Below, in pieces: positions 56,601 to 64,000 of a stretch of 64,000 bases of DNA. Source of the stretch: Promerops cafer (lineage: Eukaryota > Chordata > Aves > Passeriformes > Nectariniidae). Numbering within the stretch: the stretch's first letter is position 1; each line of letters opens with the position of its first letter. Location of the stretch: NCBI GenBank assembly GCA_013398275.1, contig VZSE01012476.1, positions 186,001 to 250,000 of the forward strand, given 5' to 3'. Both the position numbers and the translations under genes were made by a program. Below the pieces are notes generated by a model that saw nothing but the letters and a program-made list of their open reading frames with translations, did not search any database and was not told where the DNA came from.

Positions 56601-59600
56601 TTCGGGTAAGGAGAGGCTGAGGAGACAGGCCCTGTGAAAGCACTGGCTTCTCCCTGTGGATAGTACAGGAAATGCATGTCCCTATGCTGGGGACATTGCA
56701 GTGTCTAAGAGGGGGTTTGCATGTGGTGTGGTGCACCAATCCAACCTCCTTCAACCCATGTTTACTCAGAAAGTCTTAGGGTTCGGGCTTGGATTTTTTC
56801 AACACCACCCTTGGTTTTTCTTCTGCTGTTAAGTTTTTTATTGTTCTTTTTATCTCCATATATTTATTCAGATAACAGTCAACCCCCATCATCAGAATTT
56901 TAATGTTTTTCCTTATATACCTGTTTGATACTCATTGTTTTGTAACAGAAACTAAAACTGGTGGCTGTCAAAACAAAAAGGAAATAGCTATCCTTGCCAG
57001 TCTTAATTTTATTTTCATTTTTTTTTAATCGAGCCCATGATAATAGCTGGTGATGAGTCAGATTACTTAGTAATAAATATGTTTATTTGAATAACTTATT
57101 TTTTAATAATGGGAGGAAAGTGGTGAGCTCTGATGAAACTTGGGCCAGTATAACTGACAAGCTTGGATGAGTAATTGCTAAATGCTCACAGATGTCAGTT
57201 GTTTATGTGTTTCAGTAAAGATGGTGATGGAATGGATAGTGTTATCAGGGATACAAAGCATGACAAGTGATTATAAGCCCAAAGTTAATTTTACAAGGGA
57301 CTGAACAAAAATATTATCCTACGCTCTTGTGGCTGAATAAATTAAGGCTAGAGATAAGACTTTACTAGAGTAAAAGAAAATAGCAAGACCTCAGTTGGCA
57401 TGCTAGCAGCACTCCATACAGCCTACATTGTACTCTAAGGAAATTATTTTAGTCATTCTGCTACAGAATTTTTTTTAAAAAATATTTTTAACAAATGTTG
57501 CCATTATAATTGCAAGAAGAGGAAAAAAGAAAATTGCGTAACAAATTGGTGTGATTTTACAGAAGATGGGTATTGTTTCTGCCTCAGAAGAAAATTGGCT
57601 AAAAAATCAGAAGAACTGTTATAGGCCTCTGACAAAATGTGATAATGCTCGCTTTTTAAAAAAAACCCAACAAAACAACAGCAAAACCCCCTCCAAAACC
57701 AACAAAAAAAGAAGACCCAAAATCCTAAAAACCCCCCCACCGTCAAACAAAATCCCCTTCCTCCCCAAATAAAAATTAGCCTCCTCTCCCCCCTTATGTT
57801 CAGTTACTTTTAAATTTTGTGCTTAACAGGAAATTCTGTGGGGTGGCAAGGAGGTAGGTTTTAAAAGGAGTGATGTGATGTGATGTGATGTTGCAAATAA
57901 ACCTGAGTAGAACAAAAATTATTCCCTAATTTTTCTTCTTACTAGATTTCTTTTTAAAGACTTCTTTCTTGCTCTCTACTTACATATGTACACATGCAAA
58001 TTATATAGATATATAAATATATAGAGACTTACTGTGTGAAATTATGTAAAAGCCACAGGGAAAGATTCTTCCCCCCAGCCTAAAGAGAAGTTTGTAACTA
58101 TATGCAGCAAGCACCTTATAGAGAGCAGAAACACTTGAGATCCTGAGGAACACCACTGCAGTGGTGGTCCCTTTAGAATAAAGGCACAAATTGAAAACAT
58201 TATCTGAATTGAAAAGTGACTGTAAGTATGTCATTTGGAAGACTTCATTCCTATTTTGCTTGTCTTAAATGCCTGCTTTTCTATTCTTACTACAGAAATC
58301 CTTCTGGTGCCTAAAAGCTGAACTGAATATGACTTGTTCATGTAACATCCGTAGCAGTGGACATGCCCTTAGCTTGACCTGTGCAACAGTACTGCTTTCA
58401 AATTTGCGCTTGGGTGCATTTGTGGGAATTATGCACCTTTGCAGTTAGGCATTAACAGCTGCACTTAGTTACTCTCTATCTGTACATTCATTTAGGCCTC
58501 TGGGTGTTCTTCAAGGTTCCTGGCACTCTTTATGCCACCTGCTGAGGTTAGAGAGTTTCTGTTAGTCTCTGTCCTCACTGGTAGTTTTGAGAGAACATCT
58601 TGACCAATCCCTTAGAGCCACATTTTGGGCACTTTCTCATTTTTGTTTTTGTACCTAGTACACAGATCTTTACCCATACATCATTTGATTTTGTTTTGAT
58701 TACTTTTTGGAAAGATGGAAGGCATCTTTGCGTAGACTGTTTGACTGTTTTAAAAAAAGCTACATTTTTTTTTTTTTAGTCTACATATGGAGTATAGAGT
58801 TTGAAACTGGGTATCAAGACCCTCTCTGCCACTGGTGAGGTAACAGATTACTTACACTGTCTGACAAGTTGTGTGTTGTCAATGTGCTGTGAAGATGTAC
58901 CCACCTGCCAGGTTCCACGTTTCCCTTCTGGGTAACTCCTGTTGTCAGTGTTGGACCTTGAATGCAAGATGCTGAAAACCCTTTAACAACATCTCAGTCT
59001 TTTTCTTCAGAAAATGGATGATGCTGACACTGTCAGCACCACCACTGTCCAGAACAAACACGCATACAAGGATTGTCCAATGAGCCTCTTAACTTTCTGT
59101 TGAATCTGAGAAAATCAAAGGAAGATCCCAAGTGGAATTTGTTAGGTGGCATGCATCGCCTTCTCCTTATCCATCCAGCTCTACTGCTTTGGTTTTTTGC
59201 ATGGAGCACAATGAAACTTGGAGATTTCATGCTCTCAGAACTGACAATAAAATCAAAAGGACTTTACCCTTTTCAGAAAGATTAAGAAGATTGGATTTCC
59301 CCTCTGCTGCTTAATGATCTAGCCAGGGCTGTAGTGTTTATTGTATTTGCTGGCTATGATCTTAGGTTCATTAAGACACTTAGTAGACACAGCATCTCAA
59401 TGCATAGCCAGCATGATTTTTCTGAGTGGTATCTTGTCTTGAGGATATGTCAGAATTAATTCTACTGGCTCCAGTTGGACCCACAGAGTTCTGATTTTTG
59501 TACTCTTGTTTGCCATCAAGGATCTCCAGGATTGCTTTTTTGACATTGGATCTAACCAGGATGTGGTCAAGGCGTTTGGATCTTCAGATGCTGTTTAGAA

Positions 59601-62600
59601 GCTGTACATCAGATTGGTAGAATCTGTCTAATCAAGGAAAGAGGGAGTTTACTTGTTAAGAAAAAAGTACTTTTAAAAAGATAGTGCAAAGTCTTGCCTG
59701 TAATTGTCCACAGAATACATACCAACTTCTATGAGTGAACTGTGCTTTTTGGCTTGACAGTGATGCACCCCAAGGCCTCTGTTCCAGCTCTTTGTGAACA
59801 CTGCTTAGAGCTGAAGGTCTGGTAGTTTGTGTTCAGCTCTGTAGAAGTGCACCTAAGTGTTATCCTAGCTGTTGACTGCTGACCAATGTAACATGCTGAT
59901 GACACTGCTGAAGTTTTTGAGTTATTTGAAGTGTTTCTTCCATGTTAGAGAATCATTTCAAAATCACTCCTGAGTTTAGTCAAAGTCTGATTAAAACCAT
60001 TGCAATAATTGGCCATATTCATGCACCTTCTGCCGATGAAATTAATCTTTCTGGTGGTGCTTATGTTGTCAGGAAGGCGTCATAGGCTTGTATAGGAGTC
60101 TGATAGCACTTCTGGCCTTATCCTGGGTTTTCATCTAGGAATGGGGCAAAGGTCTGTACTGACCATAAAAACACCTTATGATGGGATTTATTTCCTTCAA
60201 AAAAATGTCTGGTTACTAGGATGTTGATTTGTCTGATCAGAATAGTGTATGTGACAGGTTTAGGCTTGCTTTCACCTTGCAGACACTCTCCTCCAAAGGA
60301 TTGGAATAGAAATCTGCTGTAGTTTGTGCTTCAGCTCTTTGGAATACGGCAATAATCTCCACACTGGGCAGCTGTTCAAATGGACTTCAGACTGCCTGTG
60401 TGCTCCAGAACTGAACACATAGTGCCACCAGTAGTGATGAGAGCACTAGGCTTTATTTATAGCCTCGCTTGGAAACCTTCAGTTCTAGATCTGGCAGAAT
60501 TGTCCCTCTTATCAAACATGCCATTGCTTCGGGCTGTATTTCTCTAATTGCTTTTCATGTGTTTTCTGAGGTCGGCCTAAAGGTGAAGGAGCACTGTGCA
60601 CGTGATATACAGTGAAAACAGAGAAGCTACTTGCTACTTCACATGCATTTGTGCATATACGTGGATTTCTTTTTTTGGTGTGGTTTTCATCTCTTATTCT
60701 GCTGTCTCTACTCTTACTTTGATAGTCTTTTGCATTTGCGCTTCAGTATGTGGAAGGAAATTAAGAAATAAAACAGGGTGTGTGTGTGCTGACTAGGTGG
60801 CACTTGTGTAAAGATCTCTGATGTAATTGAAGAAGGTTTCCATTGGCAATTGAATGTGCATACAGACAAAACCCTGTGAAGTTACTCTAAGTCTCGAAGA
60901 GATGACAACTCTTGGTTCTCTACAGCTCATCTGGATCTGCAGCACTACAGGGAGGGAAAATTAGTGGAACCTTGTCACACATTAAAATAAGTTATTTACA
61001 GCATTGATTTACATGCCTTATGCTTTACAAAGCTAAATTCTTGTCCTTCATCAGAAATAACTGGGTTGGTTGCCAACTACTATGAATTTATTGGGAACAC
61101 CACCACTATTTTGATTTCACTTTTTCAAAGCTTTTATGAAAAAGGAACAAGCTTCTGAAGGTGCGCAGTTATATTTGCCTGCGCACGTTCCTCATACTTC
61201 AGGAGCTAAAAATGGACTTAGTTGTAAGATTATTCCTTGGTGAATCTAGGACTTCTCCAACAAATAGTTCTTTTTCTTAAGTTTAATATTTGCAGGATTT
61301 AGTTTTATGTTTCTGAGTTCTTCATGGTTCTTGTTACCTTTCTTTATATAATTACCAAGCTAAAATGACCAAATACTGCAAAAAACCCCAAAGACAATCC
61401 ACTCCAACAAAAGAAGTTCCATCAACATCGTAGCAATGGGTTTTTCTATAATTCCTGAATTGTATGACCGTGCTCAGGGGTTTATGGCCTTACCTGATTC
61501 CAGTCTAAGTGACTTTTCAAGTTCAGGTGACTTCCAGTGTTTGGAAGCGAGGGTCATAGAATGAAAACAGTTTGAATTTCTGTTGTAGCTATAGTCTATG
61601 CAAGTTCTGAGTATCATGTTCCTCCCACTATGATAGTCCATTACCATATCATAAAATAAAAGTTAAATGACCAGCAAAATATTACAATGATTGTGCATAA
61701 CAATGGAATTATTTTCTTGCAGGATTTTTATAGCTTTCATTAGATGTGTGTTTCAGTTCAGATTTTGTATTGTTGACTGGTGTGGAAGACAGAAAGCTTT
61801 AGAAATTAAAGTGTTTATGCATCAGTCAAATGCAACTTAATTCAGTTGGGAATTTGCCTGTGCTAAACCTCCCCAAAGGAAAAAAAGGCTGCATAATGTG
61901 GGAAATAGGTGATCAATTAGATAGTTAGGGCTTTAGTGATCAAGTGGTTGGTAGGTACGTTAAGGCTTTTTGTTTGGTTGATTTTGAGAATAGTCTTGCA
62001 ATTAAATATATTATTAACCCAGAAAATTACCATAGTAAGATATTGGCCTCAAACTGTGCAATATTGTTTTCTTTCCTTCCAGGACTTCATGTTTTTCCCA
62101 CTTTTGTTATATATGAACTCACAGTCTTGCTGTTCCTTACATTGTCTGTCGTCATAATGAAGGTATTTTCTTTCACGCTTTTAAAAAATATTTTAATCTT
62201 CAATAATCTAAGTAATCTTTGTGCTGCATGCCCTGAAGAAAATTCTGTGCAAGAACTGAACATTCAATATAACAGAGAATATTACTGTAAATATGTATTT
62301 GGAGGAATCTTACTGATTAGAATACAGTTTGATACAATATCCTTCAGGTATTTAAGAAGAAAATTATCTAATGTTAAAAGTAAATTGCACAAAGCATCTA
62401 TTTCTCTAGCTTGGGATTTGTGACAGTTATCAAGTGTTTTATTATAGTAAAGAAGATGCTACTTTTTACTGTGCAATGTATATTTGTCTTTTTTGACATT
62501 AATACAGATGACACACTTGTAAGTCCATTATTTTATGTTGTCCAAAATTATTCTATTTGATATGTATCTTACAGAGATAGTACTATTTTATTTATTGCAC

Positions 62601-62808
62601 TTCTTTATTAAACAAACAAACAAACCCACAATAACTCAAAATAAACCTGTTTTTAAAGTTTGTCTTGGCAGTGCTTGTCCTTTCTTTGATTCTTCCAAAG
62701 ACCAGCCAATATATCAAGTGGATTGTCTCAGCAGGACTGGCACAAGTCAGTGAATTCTCTTTTGTTCTGGGAAGTAGAGCACGCAGAGCAGGGATCATAT
62801 CTCGGGAG
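35228..62808 (+). CDS. TMCO3: TMCO3, predicted CPA2-type cation:proton antiporter (gene span, 3' end missing)
   Basis: Eleven coding exons join in one frame for 641 codons. Human TMCO3 is about 677 residues, so about 37 C-terminal residues are in a further exon right of the window. The N-terminus has a signal-peptide-like hydrophobic stretch (about 1-22), followed by a coiled-coil-rich region (about 40-210) and a CPA2/Na-H exchanger domain (about 270 onward) with about a dozen membrane segments. CPA2 hallmarks are visible: [14 protein letters not shown] (299-312), FLVGLEFS (334-341), Gln425-Asp426, [10 protein letters not shown] (524-533) and FFASIGLHVFP (560-570). The family exchanges monovalent cations for protons; the ion and cellular site of TMCO3 are poorly known. 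The start ATG has A at -3. The gene is divergent from DCUN1D2. Confidence 0.96.
35675..40245 (+). other. TMCO3: TMCO3 intron 2
   Basis: About 4.6 kb of intron. AATAAA at 35759-35764 lies soon after the intronic stop. T-runs occur at 39127-39142 and about 39721-39733. No other exon or clear repeat was recognised. Confidence 0.7.
35759..35764 (+). terminator. TMCO3: Possible intronic polyadenylation signal in TMCO3 intron 2
   Basis: AATAAA sits 37 bases after the in-frame intronic stop of the read-through exon, followed by a T/GT-rich stretch (TGTTTACTGTTT) about 25-35 bases further on. The order of elements is that expected for a functional poly(A) site, but usage is unproven. Confidence 0.35.
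40246..40425 (+). CDS. TMCO3: TMCO3 coding exon 2 (coiled coil)
   Basis: Residues 150-209, [20 protein letters not shown] through [20 protein letters not shown] to DDNKS, rich in heptad-like charged and Leu residues. Acceptor TTCAACAG, donor GTAAGT. Phase 0 at both ends. Confidence 0.96.
40426..42091 (+). other. TMCO3: TMCO3 intron 3
   Basis: About 1.7 kb of intron, unusual in holding a GC-rich patch at about 41280-41470 (listed separately). The rest is AT-rich with nothing recognised. Confidence 0.7.
41280..41470. other. Small GC/CpG-rich island inside TMCO3 intron 3
   Basis: This patch is mostly G and C with many CpG, including CGGGCCGGGCCGGGCCGGCG-like tracts, and sits abruptly in AT-rich intron. 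Overlapping open frames on both strands (about 41020-41600) come from this composition and resemble no protein. It could be an orphan CpG island with promoter activity or a GC-rich insertion of unknown origin. Confidence 0.6.
42092..42283 (+). CDS. TMCO3: TMCO3 coding exon 3 (linker to membrane domain)
   Basis: Residues 210-273: [20 protein letters not shown], then the highly conserved [20 protein letters not shown] and [13 protein letters not shown]. Acceptor TTAAAG, donor GTAGTA (weak). Phase 0 at both ends. It bridges the coiled coil and the first transporter helix. Confidence 0.96.
42284..43083 (+). other. TMCO3: TMCO3 intron 4
   Basis: About 0.8 kb of intron, GT-AG bounded, with nothing recognised. 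Confidence 0.75.
43084..43212 (+). CDS. TMCO3: TMCO3 coding exon 4 (first transporter helices)
   Basis: Residues 274-316, [20 protein letters not shown] then [20 protein letters not shown]. The GY..xGxLLGPSGL signature is diagnostic of CPA2 antiporters. Acceptor TATTTAG, donor GTAAGC. Confidence 0.97.
43213..46166 (+). other. TMCO3: TMCO3 intron 5
   Basis: About 3 kb of intron, of which the middle third is an antisense CR1 LINE (listed separately). The sequence at 45720-46100 right of it is not recognised. Confidence 0.7.
44515..45600 (-). mobile_element. CR1 LINE, 5'-truncated, antisense to TMCO3
   Basis: Read on the minus strand, this is the 3' part of a CR1 retroposon. It holds the end of the reverse transcriptase reading frame (with recognisable stretches such as [16 protein letters not shown] and [11 protein letters not shown]), then a short 3' UTR. 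Frameshifts and stops break the frame into at least three pieces, so it is an inactive fossil. The 5' boundary is uncertain. Confidence 0.88.
46167..46259 (+). CDS. TMCO3: TMCO3 coding exon 5
   Basis: Residues 317-347, [20 protein letters not shown] then [19 protein letters not shown] is the CPA2 F..GLE motif. Acceptor CCTAAG after a long pyrimidine tract; donor GTATTT is weak. Confidence 0.96.
46260..47404 (+). other. TMCO3: TMCO3 intron 6
   Basis: About 1.1 kb of AT-rich intron with nothing recognised. Confidence 0.75.
47405..47591 (+). CDS. TMCO3: TMCO3 coding exon 6
   Basis: Residues 348-409 plus one base of 410: [20 protein letters not shown], then [20 protein letters not shown]. Two membrane segments with the family's S/T-rich unwound-helix region ([12 protein letters not shown]). 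Acceptor CCCAAG, donor GTAAAT. Confidence 0.96.
47592..48519 (+). other. TMCO3: TMCO3 intron 7
   Basis: About 0.9 kb of intron, GT-AG bounded, with nothing recognised. Confidence 0.75.
48520..48637 (+). CDS. TMCO3: TMCO3 coding exon 7
   Basis: It completes Gly410 and runs to the split Ser449: [20 protein letters not shown] then [18 protein letters not shown]. The Gln425-Asp426 pair matches the conserved QD of CPA2 carriers. Acceptor GTACAG, donor GTAAAA (weak). Confidence 0.95.
48638..49230 (+). other. TMCO3: TMCO3 intron 8
   Basis: About 0.6 kb of intron with nothing recognised. Confidence 0.75.
49231..49426 (+). CDS. TMCO3: TMCO3 coding exon 8
   Basis: It completes Ser449 and encodes [20 protein letters not shown] to residue 514, including the conserved [10 protein letters not shown] and [13 protein letters not shown]. 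Two membrane segments flank a basic loop. Acceptor TTCCAG, donor GTAATC. Confidence 0.96.
51964..52007. repeat. (TGTT)n tetranucleotide microsatellite, about 11 units
   Basis: An uninterrupted TGTT/GTTT array of about 44 bases in TMCO3 intron 9. It is perfect and so probably length-polymorphic. Confidence 0.95.
53575..53636 (+). mobile_element. CR1 LINE 3'-tail fragment, sense orientation
   Basis: AGGTTGGACTCGATGATCTC then AAAGGTCTTTTCCAACCTAG and TCAATTC is the characteristic 3' end of bird CR1 elements. Only about 60 bases are recognisable. Confidence 0.8.
55614..55764 (+). CDS. TMCO3: TMCO3 coding exon 9
   Basis: Residues 515-564 plus one base of 565: [20 protein letters not shown], then [20 protein letters not shown] and [13 protein letters not shown] and FFASIG are conserved CPA2 motifs. 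Acceptor CTTAACAG, donor GTAACT. Confidence 0.96.
57655..57775. repeat. A/C-rich low-complexity stretch
   Basis: Almost only A and C on the plus strand, including runs of seven or eight C or A. It gives a spurious open frame rich in Lys, Pro and Thr. Confidence 0.75.
57871..57891. repeat. (TGATG)n short pentanucleotide repeat
   Basis: About four TGATG units in TMCO3 intron 10. Confidence 0.8.
62083..62162 (+). CDS. TMCO3: TMCO3 coding exon 10
   Basis: It completes Gly565 and encodes [20 protein letters not shown] then SVVIMK to residue 591. One membrane segment. Acceptor TTCCAG, donor GTATTT (weak). Confidence 0.95.
62163..62658 (+). other. TMCO3: TMCO3 intron 11
   Basis: About 0.5 kb of intron with a short (AAAC)n run at about 62609-62625 near its 3' end. 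Nothing else was recognised. Confidence 0.75.
62659..62808 (+). CDS. TMCO3: TMCO3 coding exon 11
   Basis: Residues 592-641: [20 protein letters not shown], then [20 protein letters not shown] and AGIISRE. The [14 protein letters not shown] stretch is strongly conserved. Acceptor TTAAAG, donor GTAAGC. The homologous protein continues about 37 residues more (one further membrane segment and a basic tail), not found before 64000. Confidence 0.96.
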
Positions 62809-64000
62809 GTAAGCTGTTCTGTGGTTAGTAACTTCATTTTTTGCACCTCTATAACTTAAACTGTATTACAAAATCCCAGTATTTGAAATACCAGTACACT
62901 CCAATTTTGTGGCACCTCTCAACTGTAAACAAGTAGAATCAACCCATACAAATGGATACTTGTATGTCTCTGACAGGGTTCTTAGAGCTGTTTTTTACTT
63001 GTTTCATATTGTACTTTAGTATTTTAAATAGCTTAGTTATAAATACTTTACCTTCTCTCACAACTTAATTATGTGAACAGTGAGTTGGAGATAGCACCCA
63101 AGTCATAGAGACTGAGAAGCCTTTGCCTTTAAAATCTTGATACAGCTATTGAAAGAGGTATGGGAGTGTACAATACAGAGAGAATATAGGATTTGAAGAA
63201 GGAAATACCAGTAAATAAGAACTAGAGAGCAGATACTGTGAGAATTGCCTTAACATTTGGACAAGCAAATAAACTTCTAATCACTTTAACCTGTAAAGCT
63301 TGTTCCTTTTAAATCCTCCACAGAAGAAACAACCAGTGTTTTTGGTAGTCATGAAAAAGTCCCCCAGGAAAGAAGCCTTAAACTTAGTTTTATACTAAAC
63401 TTGTGAGAATGTTACTTTTTTTTGGAAGATGAAGTCTGATTTATGAAATTAAGTAAATTATGGCTATAGAGATACAGAAACTGACCTCCCTTTCTAGTAC
63501 TAGCTGCTTTATCCTCTGTGCTTTTGCTCACAAAAAATGCTCTCCTGGTGTTCAGAGGTTTTCATTATTTGAGCAAGTGGACTGCATAGTGTTGGAACCA
63601 ATTCCAAATAAAGCACACACGAAAAACTTACACAATGCTGTTCGTTTGTAGGTAAAGATGATTCACTTTCATGTTCACTCCTTCATATAATTAAGAGTTA
63701 CAAATATTGCATGTTTGCATAGAGTTTCAAGATATCTGTATGTGATCACAGAACTAGTTTAGGGGCCCACCCACTGAGCTTGGAGGCTTTTAGGCTTTCA
63801 TTTTTTTCTGCTCTCACATGATAATCTACTGTATAGGTTTGTGTACCTCTGAAATTTCCTAAACTCATTCTTTTGCTTGAGACCTCAAAACTACTTCCTG
63901 CCACTGTTTTTTAAGACTTATTCGGACTATGTAGTTAGGATCTTCTATTTTCAGAAGACGTACAGTATGACTTAAAGGGATTTTTGTTTGCTTTTTTCTA
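62809..64000 (+). other. TMCO3: TMCO3 intron 12 (partial, runs off right edge)
   Basis: Sequence after the last visible donor. No match to the expected C-terminal exon was seen, so the intron is assumed to continue past the window. Confidence 0.7.

Larger units (their letters stand above)
55765..62082 (+). other. TMCO3: TMCO3 intron 10
   Basis: About 6.3 kb. The left part is AT-rich with an A/C-rich low-complexity stretch (57655-57775) and a (TGATG)n tract. The part at about 58280-60560 is less AT-rich and looks like unique sequence. I tested its minus strand for a decayed gene and found only short frames. No repeat family was recognised there. Confidence 0.65.

Noticed and set aside
58900..60560. 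Possible decayed gene or processed pseudogene on the minus strand of TMCO3 intron 10
   Set aside because: The composition looked gene-like, but translating the strand gave stops at about the random rate and no recognisable family. The longest clean stretch is under 70 codons.
61944..62423. 159-codon frame around TMCO3 coding exon 10
   Set aside because: Only the part at 62083-62162 is real exon. The rest is intron read-through on either side of good splice sites.

Overview
The window is a piece of vertebrate nuclear genome, most likely from a bird. The evidence is long GT-AG introns, coding exons that match vertebrate families almost residue for residue, low interspersed-repeat density, and CR1-type LINE remnants, the dominant retroposon of birds and other reptiles. 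No microbial, phage, CRISPR or organellar content was seen. The gene order ADPRHL1 (minus), DCUN1D2 (minus), TMCO3 (plus) matches human 13q34 as I remember it, so this is an ordinary conserved synteny block.

Layout from left to right. Positions 1-3447 hold the first coding exon and part of intron 1 of ADPRHL1 on the minus strand; the rest of that gene lies off the left edge. About 3.5-10.2 kb is intergenic and includes a TG/TA/CA microsatellite. Positions 10665-32244 hold a complete DCUN1D2 gene on the minus strand. I could assign seven coding exons with in-phase junctions giving 259 codons plus stop; the first coding exon carries only the ATG. About 31.4-32.9 kb is a CpG island lying between the starts of DCUN1D2 and TMCO3, with a 29-base run of N in the middle. 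It is the obvious shared, divergent promoter. Positions 35228-62808 hold eleven coding exons of TMCO3 on the plus strand, 641 codons in one uninterrupted frame. Roughly the last 37 residues must lie in one more exon beyond 64000.

The three products are not known to share a pathway. ADPRHL1 is an ADP-ribosylhydrolase-like protein associated with striated muscle. DCUN1D2 promotes cullin neddylation. TMCO3 is a predicted cation:proton antiporter of the CPA2 type, with an N-terminal signal peptide and a coiled-coil region. DCUN1D2 and TMCO3 probably share promoter activation through the CpG island.

No new biological system could be supported. The observations most worth a second look are: a possible intronic polyadenylation site just after the first TMCO3 coding exon, which would make a short soluble N-terminal product; a small GC-rich island inside TMCO3 intron 3; the ATG-only first coding exon of DCUN1D2; and the assembly gap inside the shared promoter. 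Most of the remaining sequence is AT-rich intron in which I see nothing beyond simple repeats and three CR1 fragments.
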